This document shows positions 26,667-34,666 of a stretch of 64,000 nucleotides of DNA, one piece after another. Position 1 is the first letter of the stretch, and every line of letters begins with the position of its first letter. Below the pieces are notes generated by a model that was not told the origin of the DNA, searched no databases, and saw only the letters and a program-made list of their open reading frames with translations. Location of the stretch: assembly GCA_910588845.1 (NCBI GenBank), contig CAJURU010000002.1, positions 112,373-176,372 on the forward strand, read 5' to 3'. This DNA is from an uncultured Lachnospiraceae bacterium. GTDB taxonomy: Bacteria > Bacillota > Clostridia > Lachnospirales > Lachnospiraceae. The translations under genes were made by a program, and so were the position numbers.

Positions 26667-27989
26667 ATGGAACAGTTAAGCCTGTTTGACAATCGGGAAA
26701 GGACAGCGCCCTTGGCAAGCCGTCTGCGACCGGATAATCTCAATGATTATGTGGGACAGAAACACCTAATTGGGAAGGGCAGGATTCTGCGGCGGCTGAT
26801 AGAGGAAGACCAGATTTCTTCTATGATATTCTGGGGGCCTCCGGGAGTAGGAAAGACGACTTTGGCGCGGATTATCGCAGAAAGAACGAAAGCGGAATTC
26901 GTGGAGTACAGTGCAGTCAACAGCACAATCAAAGAGATTAAGGAAGTTATGGCAAGGGCGGAAGAAAACCGAAAAATGGGTGTCCGAACCTTATTGTTTG
27001 CTGATGAGATTCATCGTTTCAATAAGGCACAGCAGGACGCCTTTTTGCCTTTTGTGGAAAAGGGCAGTATTATCCTGGTGGGGGCAACTACGGAGAACCC
27101 CTCTTTTGAAATCAATTCCGCTTTGTTGTCCCGCTGTAAAGTGTTTATCTTAAAGGCCCTGGAGGAAACAGATTTAAAAGAACTTCTGTTTCATGCGCTG
27201 AAGAGCCCCAAAGGCCTTGGAAATATGAAGATTTCCATAGAGGACGCGCATTTATCAGCAATCGCCCGTTTTGCTAATGGGGATGCGAGAACGGCATTAA
27301 ATACATTGGAAATGGCGGTGTTCAACGGCAGGATGAATGAACAGGCAATTCTGTGTGTGGATGAGGAAGTGCTGGCACAGTGTATGAATCGAAGGTCGTT
27401 GCTGTATGATAAAAACGGTGAGGAGCATTACAATCTGATTTCTGCGCTGCATAAGTCTATGCGCAACAGCGATCCAGACGCGGCGGTCTATTGGATGTGC
27501 CGGATGCTCGACGGTGGGGAGGATCCGCTCTATATTGCCCGAAGGCTGGTGCGTTTTGCCAGTGAGGATGTGGGGATGGCGGATACGGGCGCGCTGCCGT
27601 TAGCGGTGTCGGTTTATCAGGCATGTCATTTTCTGGGAATGCCGGAATGCGACGTACATTTGACGCACGCAGTCGTCTATCTTTCTATGGCTCCCAAATC
27701 TAACGCACTCTATATGGCGTGTGAAGCCTGCAAGAAAGACATTAAGGACTCCCCTGCGGAGCCGGTGCCTTTGCAGATATGCAATGCGCCCACTAATTTG
27801 ATGAAAGAACTGAATTATGGAAAAGGTTATATTTATGCACATGATACAGAGGAGAAATTATCGAGAATGCAGTGTCTGCCGGATGCGCTGGCAGATAGGA
27901 GGTATTATCAGCCCACGGAACAGGGGCAGGAGCAGAAAGTGAAGGAGCGATTAGAGGAGATATTGGAGTGGAAATATAAAAGAAAATAA
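26667..27989 (+). CDS. rarA: Replication-associated recombination protein RarA, copy 2
   Basis: A 440-residue RarA-type AAA+ ATPase with PLASRLRPDNLNDYVGQ, Walker A GPPGVGKTT (57-65), LFADEIHRFNKAQQDAFLP as Walker B, GATTENPSFE and the C-terminal RarA domain with APKSNALYMA. It is full length and intact like copy 1 (1192-2517) but clearly diverged, so this is not a recent duplication. Note Ala in place of the usual Ile before the Walker B DE pair. Own promoter and GGAAGGGAAAG ribosome site. Confidence 0.92.
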   Translation: MEQLSLFDNRERTAPLASRLRPDNLNDYVGQKHLIGKGRILRRLIEEDQISSMIFWGPPGVGKTTLARIIAERTKAEFVEYSAVNSTIKEIKEVMARAEENRKMGVRTLLFADEIHRFNKAQQDAFLPFVEKGSIILVGATTENPSFEINSALLSRCKVFILKALEETDLKELLFHALKSPKGLGNMKISIEDAHLSAIARFANGDARTALNTLEMAVFNGRMNEQAILCVDEEVLAQCMNRRSLLYDKNGEEHYNLISALHKSMRNSDPDAAVYWMCRMLDGGEDPLYIARRLVRFASEDVGMADTGALPLAVSVYQACHFLGMPECDVHLTHAVVYLSMAPKSNALYMACEACKKDIKDSPAEPVPLQICNAPTNLMKELNYGKGYIYAHDTEEKLSRMQCLPDALADRRYYQPTEQGQEQKVKERLEEILEWKYKRK

Positions 27990-28040
27990 TAAGTATTGCA
28001 AAAAAAATGCGTTAATGATGTAAAAAAAATACGGCAAGGC

Positions 28041-28068
28041 TTGTAATATCGAAAAAAATGCATATAAT
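28041..28068 (+). promoter_or_regulatory. Promoter of AAA/TOPRIM pair
   Basis: TTGTAA (28041-28046), 16 bp, TATAAT (28063-28068), about 40 bp before the start. Confidence 0.65.
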
Positions 28069-28107
28069 AAAAGATAAAGATTAATAGATATGCAGGAGGA
28101 AAATAAA

Positions 28108-29211
28108 ATGCTGGCAGAATTCAGGGTAAAAAATTATAAGAATTTTAGAGACGAACTGCGGTTTTCATTAGAGTCGGGCAAAAATTATGAATTTAATCAA
28201 GAAGCGGTTCAGAATGGTATTATCAAGGATTCTGTTGTTATTGGCTATAATGCGTCCGGTAAAACGAACCTAGGTCTGGCTATGATGGATATTATAGTGC
28301 ATTTAACAAATCAGAAATGGAGTAAAGGTTATAGTTTATTTTACTCTAATTTGTATAGCCAGGATGATATTGTTTCATTCGTATATAAATTTAAATTTGA
28401 TACACATGTTTTAGAATATGCATATGAAAAAGAGGATCAGGAACATGTGATTCGCGAGACTGTAAAAATAGATGGAAAAAAAGTGCTTGTCAATGATATT
28501 GAGGTCTGTTTTGTAAATTTAAAAGGGGCAGAAACGCTGAATTTGGATAATTGGGATGGTTCTATTTCTCTTGTCAAGTATGTGTATGCAAATACCATAT
28601 TAGATAAAGAGGATAAGGAGTGTTTTGTTTTTCTCCAATTTTTAAATTTTGTCAATCAGATGGTTTGGTTAAGTAGTACGGAGGGATTGAGAAGTTTAGG
28701 AACTGATTTATCAGGGGGAAATTTACTAGAGGCTATCTGTAACTTGAAAAGCGGAGCTGAAGAATTAGAAGCATTTTTGCGTGAGGCAGGCCTTGCATAT
28801 AAGCTTGTTATAAGAGATAAAGGGGAAGGGAAAACGATTTATTGCAAAATGGGAAAACGGGAGGTGCCTTTTGCACCTTTGATGTCCAGTGGAACAAGGT
28901 CGTTGGTATTTTTGTTTTTATGGTATATGCGAAGAACAAGTCTTTCTTTCATTTTTATAGATGAGTTTGATGCGTTTTACCATACAGATTTATCAATTGC
29001 TGTTATTAATAAATTATTGGCAGAAGAACATATACAGGTTGTTTTTACTTCTCACAATACGGATATAATTTCCAATGAATTATTACGTCCGGATTGTTAT
29101 TTTATCTTGGGGGATAATAGGATACAACCATTTTGCAACTTAACGGACAAGGCGCTAAGAGAGGCGCACAATTTACAAAAAATGTATAAGGCAGGGGCTT
29201 TTCATGAATGA
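28108..29211 (+). CDS. AAA ATPase of an AbiL/PARIS-like defence pair
   Basis: A 367-residue OLD/SMC-like ATPase. It starts with the family pattern MLAEFRVKNYKNFRD, has Walker A GYNASGKTN (46-54), the signature MSSGTRSL, Walker B FIFIDEFDAF and the H-loop FTSHNTD. The ATG at 28108 follows AGGAGGAAAATAAA and is preferred to 28090. It overlaps the next gene, a TOPRIM-like protein, by eight bases. Known two-gene phage-defence systems with this layout are AbiL (with RloB) and PARIS. The pair is AT-rich relative to its neighbours, consistent with transfer. Assignment to a named system needs profile searches. Confidence 0.75.
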   Translation: MLAEFRVKNYKNFRDELRFSLESGKNYEFNQEAVQNGIIKDSVVIGYNASGKTNLGLAMMDIIVHLTNQKWSKGYSLFYSNLYSQDDIVSFVYKFKFDTHVLEYAYEKEDQEHVIRETVKIDGKKVLVNDIEVCFVNLKGAETLNLDNWDGSISLVKYVYANTILDKEDKECFVFLQFLNFVNQMVWLSSTEGLRSLGTDLSGGNLLEAICNLKSGAEELEAFLREAGLAYKLVIRDKGEGKTIYCKMGKREVPFAPLMSSGTRSLVFLFLWYMRRTSLSFIFIDEFDAFYHTDLSIAVINKLLAEEHIQVVFTSHNTDIISNELLRPDCYFILGDNRIQPFCNLTDKALREAHNLQKMYKAGAFHE

Positions 29212-29977
29212 TAAAAGGAAAAGAATTATCTTTATTTATGAAGGCGTGAAAGCAGAAGAGCATCTGTTGCAAAATCTGGTTAAGGTATTTTTTGCTTCTA
29301 CGACAGATATTTCCATCCTAAATTGTCCGGCGGATGGGAACATCTACATGTTATGGACCAGACTGAAAAAAGATGATTTTGAGACAAATGTAATTGATGT
29401 TTTAAAAGAAATGAGCACTATAGCAAAAGAGCGGTTAAGAGATTATAAAGCCAGCAGTTTTTCTGAAATATATCTATTCTTTGATTATGATGGGCACAAC
29501 GATAATATCCCCAAGGAATATTTACGAAGGGATATATTAGGAGAAATGCTTAGAACATTTGATAATGAAACAGAGTTGGGAAAATTGTATATTTCTTATC
29601 CAATGATTGAGTCTATAAAGGACATTGATGCAAAGACTAAGGATTATAAAACATTGTATCTTTCATTAGATGAAATTTCCCGATATAAGCAAATTGTTTC
29701 CTCTCAATCTGACTATAATAATTATAGCCAGATTGATGAAAAACATTGGCTTATCGCATGTAAAGCCAGTTGTAAAAGAGCCAGTTTATTAGCTAAATAC
29801 AGTAGTGATTGTACTTATGATTATTTTATACATAACTTGCGTCAGGAAGAGTTGTATTTTTATCAGAAGAAGAATTATATTTGCAATGGACAGTTTGTGT
29901 GTGTTTTAAATTCGGTGCCTTTGTTCTTATTGGAATATTACCTGGAGGAATTTTGGGATAAAGTAATTGCTGTATAA
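29204..29977 (+). CDS. TOPRIM-like (RloB/AbiLii or AriB-like) effector
   Basis: A 257-residue protein with the two halves of a TOPRIM metal site: IFIYEGVKAEEHLL (Glu13) and YLFFDYDGHND (Asp94 and Asp96). It overlaps the ATPase gene. In AbiL and PARIS-type systems the ATPase senses infection and controls the TOPRIM partner, which is a toxic nuclease. The rest of the chain resembles no domain I know, so the exact family (RloB versus DUF4435) is open. It may cleave nucleic acid; this is inference from the motif and the neighbour. Confidence 0.65.
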   Translation: MNDKRKRIIFIYEGVKAEEHLLQNLVKVFFASTTDISILNCPADGNIYMLWTRLKKDDFETNVIDVLKEMSTIAKERLRDYKASSFSEIYLFFDYDGHNDNIPKEYLRRDILGEMLRTFDNETELGKLYISYPMIESIKDIDAKTKDYKTLYLSLDEISRYKQIVSSQSDYNNYSQIDEKHWLIACKASCKRASLLAKYSSDCTYDYFIHNLRQEELYFYQKKNYICNGQFVCVLNSVPLFLLEYYLEEFWDKVIAV

Positions 29978-30012
29978 GATGAAGACAGAGGGATGCAATA
30001 TAGGAGGACATT

Positions 30013-30582
30013 ATGAATTACGAGGCGAAGGATTTTATGGAAACAGCAGACCAAGATACTTTAAATATGATTGCCCGCGCAAGGAAACTGACAAGGGATT
30101 ATTATTTTTCAGATTATAACGATATACAAAAGAGGCGGGAAATACTAGAAGAATTGTTAGGCGGCATGGGTGAAAATGTTTTCATTGACACGCCCTTTCA
30201 CTGTGATTATGGGAAAAATATTTTTCTGGGCGATGATGTTATCATCAATATGAATTGTACGTTTGTTGATAACAAACCAATTCGTATCGGCAATCGGGTA
30301 TTGATTGCTTCTAATGTTCAGATGTACACATCCGCCCATCCTGTCTTAGCGCAGGAACGCCTCGTGTCGGAATGGAAAGAGAAGGGAACTACTTTTTTCA
30401 GGACGTTTGCCCGTCCAATTGAAATCAAAGACAATGTCTGGATTGGCGGGGGGTGTATTATTCTCGCGGGGGTGACGATTGGTGAAAATACTGTGATTGG
30501 CGCTGGAAGTATTGTTACGCGCTCTATTCCGGCAAATTGTGTTGCCGTCGGCAATCCTTGTAAGGTGATAAGGAGATTATAA
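30013..30582 (+). CDS. Sugar O-acetyltransferase, left-handed beta-helix (LacA/Maa type)
   Basis: A 189-residue hexapeptide-repeat transferase. The N-terminal helix region (MIARARKLTRDYYFSDYN), the trimer core INMNCTFVDNKPIRIGNRV, the catalytic His in MYTSAHPV and the C-terminal repeats IKDNVWIGGGCIILAGVTIG are those of maltose/galactoside acetyltransferases, which use acetyl-CoA. GGAGG precedes the ATG. It follows the defence pair by 36 bp and may share its transcript, but functionally looks unrelated. A terminator follows at 30701-30750. Confidence 0.9.
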   Translation: MNYEAKDFMETADQDTLNMIARARKLTRDYYFSDYNDIQKRREILEELLGGMGENVFIDTPFHCDYGKNIFLGDDVIINMNCTFVDNKPIRIGNRVLIASNVQMYTSAHPVLAQERLVSEWKEKGTTFFRTFARPIEIKDNVWIGGGCIILAGVTIGENTVIGAGSIVTRSIPANCVAVGNPCKVIRRL

Positions 30583-30700
30583 TTGCCGAAGTGTCTGGCA
30601 TTGCTTCGCAATGTAAACCTTTTGAACGTATCATAGCTTTTAATTTATATTAGTGCGACACTCCCAAAGAAGAGGCAAATCTTATCTTTTATTATATATG

Positions 30701-30754
30701 GTAAGGCTGCCGCAAAATTTCAATCATTTTGCGGCAGCCCTTACGTTGTTTTGT
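30701..30754. terminator. Terminator after acetyltransferase
   Basis: GTAAGG-CTGCCGCAAAAT (30701-30718) pairs with ATTTTGCGGCAG-CCCTTAC (30726-30744), one bulge, followed by GTTGTTTTG. Confidence 0.75.
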
Positions 30755-30794
30755 TTCCAAACTTTTCAAATGACAGTATATTTTTTCTTAGATT

Positions 30795-31018
30795 TTATTT
30801 CTTAATAGTCACATTGACCGTTACTGAATTCTTGCCGCAGGTAATTTTTACAGCGGCTTTTTTCGCTTTCTTGCCAGGTTTGACTTTGCATGTTATTTTG
30901 CCGAAGGCGTCAACTTTGATATACTTTTTCCCTTTTGCTATTTTATAGGTCAGTTTACTGGTTGTCTTTGCAGTTGGACAATGTCCAATTCTTTCTGCGG
31001 CTTTTCCGGGGTTACAGA
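30795..31018 (-). pseudogene. Remnant of a bacterial Ig-like (Big_2) surface protein
   Basis: The minus strand encodes about 74 residues without a usable start. They end KITCGKNSVTVNVTIKK and contain KGKKYIKVDAFGKITCKV, the pattern of the last Big_2-like module of a clostridial cell-surface protein. An in-frame stop lies immediately upstream. A full-length relative with comparable C-terminal modules lies at 32126-34501, so this is probably the tail of a decayed paralogue. Confidence 0.5.
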
Positions 31019-31022
31019 AAAA

Positions 31023-31817
31023 TTAGAAATCTGTCAAATCAGCAGCACGTCTCTCTAAGAAAGCGGTCATACCTTCTGTCTTGTCGTGTGTAGAACAGGT
31101 GATGCCGAACAGGTTTGCTTCCATCTCTACAGCGTTCTTGATGTCCATGTCATAGCCGTTGTTGATGGCAGCCTTAGCGATAGAAACAGCGTAGCTTCCC
31201 TTGGAGATTATCTTAGAAGCCATCTTCTTAGCGGTATCCATCAGCTCTTCTTTGGCAACAACTTTGTTTACCAGGCCGATGCGATATGCTTCTGCGGCAT
31301 CAATGTTGTCGCAGGTGAAGATGAGTTCTTTGGCGCGTCCCATACCTACCAGACGTGCAAGTCTCTGGGTTCCTCCGAATCCGGGGATGATGCCCAGTCC
31401 TGTCTCAGGTTGTGCAAAAGTAGCGTTATCGGAAGCGATGCGGATATCGCATGCCATGGCGATCTCGCATCCACCGCCTAGTGCAAATCCATTGACAGCG
31501 GCGATGGTAACCTGGCGCATGTTCATCAATTTGAAGAACGGCTCCGCAGCTCTCATACCGAAAGCACGCGCCTCAGCAGCAGAGAAGTTTACCATCTCAG
31601 CGATATCGGCGCCTGCTACGAAGGACTTGAATGCGTTGTCTTTCTTGTCAGGACCACCGGTCAGGATGACAACTTTAACATCGTCTCTTGCTTCAATTTC
31701 ACTGAGGACAGTGTTCAGCTCGTCCAATGTCTCGCTGTTCAGTGCGTTCAATGCGCCCGGTCTGCTGATAGTGAGGATAGCAATCTGGTCAGCTACGTCT
31801 AATTTTAAATTATTCAT
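31023..31817 (-). CDS. crt: Enoyl-CoA hydratase / crotonase
   Basis: A 264-residue crotonase-fold enzyme hydrating short-chain 2-enoyl-CoA. The oxyanion-hole regions SFVAGADI and GFALGGGCEIAMACD, and the two catalytic glutamates (Glu118 and Glu138 in PETGLGIIPGFGG), are in place. In butyrate producers this gene usually lies with thl, hbd, bcd and etfBA; here it is alone. AGGAGG precedes the ATG on the minus strand. An 18-bp perfect palindrome covers its promoter, so it is probably controlled by a dedicated repressor. Confidence 0.92.
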   Translation of the reverse strand: MNNLKLDVADQIAILTISRPGALNALNSETLDELNTVLSEIEARDDVKVVILTGGPDKKDNAFKSFVAGADIAEMVNFSAAEARAFGMRAAEPFFKLMNMRQVTIAAVNGFALGGGCEIAMACDIRIASDNATFAQPETGLGIIPGFGGTQRLARLVGMGRAKELIFTCDNIDAAEAYRIGLVNKVVAKEELMDTAKKMASKIISKGSYAVSIAKAAINNGYDMDIKNAVEMEANLFGITCSTHDKTEGMTAFLERRAADLTDF

Positions 31818-31859
31818 GTGTAGAACCCTCCTAAGATATATGTATTTGTAACTGATTTA

Positions 31860-31888
31860 AATATAGTACTTTGACAAAATTTTGTCAA
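31860..31888 (-). promoter_or_regulatory. Promoter of crt with overlapping 18-bp palindromic operator
   Basis: Minus strand: TTGACA (31883-31888), 17 bp, TATATT (31860-31865). TTGACAAAATTTTGTCAA (31871-31888) is a perfect palindrome that includes the -35 hexamer, a typical repressor site arrangement. The regulator is unknown. Confidence 0.7.
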
Positions 31889-32028
31889 GGATAAAGAGCG
31901 GTTTTTGTGGGTAGTTAGGAGAGGGTAAAGCCGGTACAATATCTGGGAAGTAGATTATGTATTGGTACTATCAACCGACGTAGTGGGAACACAGGAATGA
32001 CGTCTGCATCTATGGGGCTCATAGCCTA
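31889..32028. other. Non-coding stretch upstream of surface-protein promoter
   Basis: About 140 bases between two divergent promoters. Short self-complementary pieces are present (GACG/CGTC; CTATG/CATAG around 32010-32024), but no gene or recognised element. Confidence 0.3.
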
Positions 32029-32057
32029 TTGACAAAGTAGAAGAATAACAATAATAT
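32029..32057 (+). promoter_or_regulatory. Promoter of BspA-like surface protein gene
   Basis: TTGACA (32029-32034), 17 bp, TAATAT (32052-32057), about 70 bp before the start. Confidence 0.7.
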
Positions 32058-32125
32058 ATGTGTAAAAGGAAAGTATTGTCAATCAAGATTTCATCTAAAA
32101 ATATAAATATCAGGAGGTTATTAAA

Positions 32126-34501
32126 TTGAAAAAACGGATTGTTTCAATTGTTTTAGCATTGTGCATATGCATTTCTTCCCAGTCAGTGGCGCACGCATGG
32201 CAGGAAGCTCCTTTACCGCAAGAGAATGGTCTTACGGCAGAATCTACATCTGGACTGGTTACCCGTGATAGTACAGTTCCTTCCCCAACGGAAATCTATG
32301 ACGCCATGATCGCATTGAAGGATCGGGATGAATATAAGGAAGGAACGCCCTGGACCGATGATGAACCTTATTCGGACTCAAAGGGATATTACCGTTGGAA
32401 GGGCGGGCCTCTTGATGGGAAGAATATTGTCGCCGTAGGCTGCGTCGCCTTTGCTTTTATACTCAGCGATGAAGCATTTGGCAGTCTGCCGGCCAGGATG
32501 TATGCAGCGGGAGGATTTGCATTTGAGGATATAAAAGTAGGAGATATATTGCGGGTAAACAATGATACGCATACCGTAATTGTGCTCGAGGTGAACGATG
32601 CGGGCGTGGTTGTGGCTGAAGGAAATATCAGCACGGGAGACCACAAAGGCAAGGTACATTGGGGCAGAGCGATATCTAAGGAAGAGGTGATGCGCAATAC
32701 CAGCCATTATATCACCCGCTACCCGGAAGGTTATGTTCCGCCAGACGATCCGGAAGCTAATGTATCAATTGCATCGGGAACTCTTGACGGAGGGCTTGCC
32801 TGGAATCTGACGAAAGCGGGTACGCTGACTATTTCCGGTAAGGGAGCTATGCCAGATTACAGCAGTGCCGAAGAACAGCCATGGAGCAAAGACAGCGGAC
32901 AAATCCGCAAGGTTGTTATTGGTGACGGTATTACTAGTATCGGTTCCTGCGCTTTTTGGAACAGCGGGGTTTTTAGTGCAGAGATTCCCACTAGTGTGAC
33001 AGCAATCGGAAACAGCGCTTTCCGTGGCTCTGCGCTTATTTCCGTGAACATTCCTTCCAGCGTGAAAACCATCGGTGACAGCGCTTTTCGTGAATGTGAA
33101 AATCTTAGTTCAGTGACTGTTTCCGAAGGGGTAGAGACAATTAACCAGAATGCTTTCCGAGCGTGCAAAAGTCTTACTTCTATAGCCTTGCCTGCCAGTA
33201 TAGGCGAGGTGGGCGCCGCAGCATTTTTTCAATGCCAGGCAATGACAAGTGCGACCTTTGCGCCTGGCAGCAAGCAGGTAAAGTTGGGCGAAAATCTGTT
33301 TACGCAATGTTACTATCTGATGCGTGTAACACTGCCCAAAAGTGTAGAACGTATCAGTGAAGGCATGTTTATGAATTGCCTGATGCTTGCTGGAGTGGAA
33401 ATTCCGCAGGGTGCAGATAGTATAGAACCTTTTGCATTCGCTTCCTGCGGTGCTTTTACCACTGTCATAATTCCAGACAGTGTAACGTCAATAGGGATGG
33501 CCGCATTTTCGTCTTGTGCGCTCAAGGATATATACTTTACGGGCACTGAAGCGCAGTGGAACAGCATAAGTAAATCCGGCGATACGATAGCGATGATATC
33601 AAAAGCAACTTTACATTATAACTATATCCCCCCCGTCAGTCCAGGTCCTGGTGATAATGATAATAACGGCGACAATCCAGGAGGCGGCGACAATCCAGGA
33701 GGCGGCGATAATCCGGGAGGCGGCGATAATTCCGAAAGCAGCAATAATATTTCCAAAGCGGCCGTAACATTGGCGAAAACAAGTTATACTTACGATGGAA
33801 AAGCCAAAACCCCATCTGTAACTGTGAAGTTAGACGGTAAAACATTACTTTTGAATACAGATTACACAGTTTCTTACAGTGATAATATCAAAGTAGGAAC
33901 AGCAAAGGTAACTATTACAGGTAAGGGAAAATATACTGGCAGCAAGTCAGCCAGTTTTACAATTACAGGAGCAGCAGGGCAGAGCCCGGCGACGTCCATT
34001 TCCTGTAAAAAAGCTTTGTATAAGGTTGCATACGGCGCAAAGCCTTTCAAAATCAGTGCATCATCCAACGGCAAGATGACGTTTACAAGCTCTAAGCCAA
34101 AGATCGCCGCTGTAGATAAGAATACTGGAAAGGTAACAATCAAAAATACCGGAGTTGCCGTCATAACTATTAAGGCGGGGAAAGTATCTAAGAAGGTGAC
34201 AGTCAAGGTCAGTCCGAAGAAGCAGTCTGTAAAGTCAGCCAAGGTAGTAAAAGGCAAAAAGCTGACTGTGAAATGGGCCAAGGATAAGATGGCGTCGGGA
34301 TATCAGGTTCAAATTAGTATGGATAAGAAATTTAAGAAAAATGTGAAGTCGAAAAAACTCCCAAAGACATCTTACACATTCACGAAGCTGAAAATGGGCA
34401 AGAAGTATTACGTAAGGCTGCGCAGTTACAAGAAATCTGGCAAAGAAACTCTGTATGGCGCATGGAGTAAAGTAAAATTGAGCGGAAAGATTAAGAAGTA
34501 A
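32126..34501 (+). CDS. Secreted BspA-like leucine-rich repeat protein with Ig/Fn3-like modules
   Basis: A 791-residue exported protein. Order: signal peptide (1-24, AHA); an N-terminal NlpC/CHAP-like region with candidate Cys106 (VGCVAFAF) and His149 (DTHTVIVLEV); BspA/LRR_5 repeats at about 215-500 (units of the type IGDSAFRECENLSSV); a Gly-Pro-Asn-Asp linker with three GGGDNP units; an MBG-like module (AKTSYTYDGKAKTPSVTVK); a Big_2-like module; and a C-terminal Fn3-like, very Lys-rich domain. No LPXTG or SLH motif, so it may stay on the wall through charge. Likely roles are adhesion or wall interaction; hydrolase activity is unproven. Confidence 0.8.
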   Translation: MKKRIVSIVLALCICISSQSVAHAWQEAPLPQENGLTAESTSGLVTRDSTVPSPTEIYDAMIALKDRDEYKEGTPWTDDEPYSDSKGYYRWKGGPLDGKNIVAVGCVAFAFILSDEAFGSLPARMYAAGGFAFEDIKVGDILRVNNDTHTVIVLEVNDAGVVVAEGNISTGDHKGKVHWGRAISKEEVMRNTSHYITRYPEGYVPPDDPEANVSIASGTLDGGLAWNLTKAGTLTISGKGAMPDYSSAEEQPWSKDSGQIRKVVIGDGITSIGSCAFWNSGVFSAEIPTSVTAIGNSAFRGSALISVNIPSSVKTIGDSAFRECENLSSVTVSEGVETINQNAFRACKSLTSIALPASIGEVGAAAFFQCQAMTSATFAPGSKQVKLGENLFTQCYYLMRVTLPKSVERISEGMFMNCLMLAGVEIPQGADSIEPFAFASCGAFTTVIIPDSVTSIGMAAFSSCALKDIYFTGTEAQWNSISKSGDTIAMISKATLHYNYIPPVSPGPGDNDNNGDNPGGGDNPGGGDNPGGGDNSESSNNISKAAVTLAKTSYTYDGKAKTPSVTVKLDGKTLLLNTDYTVSYSDNIKVGTAKVTITGKGKYTGSKSASFTITGAAGQSPATSISCKKALYKVAYGAKPFKISASSNGKMTFTSSKPKIAAVDKNTGKVTIKNTGVAVITIKAGKVSKKVTVKVSPKKQSVKSAKVVKGKKLTVKWAKDKMASGYQVQISMDKKFKKNVKSKKLPKTSYTFTKLKMGKKYYVRLRSYKKSGKETLYGAWSKVKLSGKIKK

Positions 34502-34571
34502 ACGCAGAGGTATTAAATAGTATATATTGTTCGTATCTTTGATTATGGGGTATCTTGAACTTTGTTGAATG

Positions 34572-34594
34572 ACCGTCCAGCTTTGCTGGGCGGT
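34572..34594. terminator. Hairpin after surface protein gene
   Basis: ACCGTCCAGC (34572-34581) pairs with GCTGGGCGGT (34585-34594), loop TTT. Without a T-run; weak terminator at best. Confidence 0.45.
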
Positions 34595-34666
34595 TATCAT
34601 GATGAGGGAGAGGGAGCATATTCTTATACGATGTTGTTCTTGTTTCACTGAAAATAGAGGAATTAT

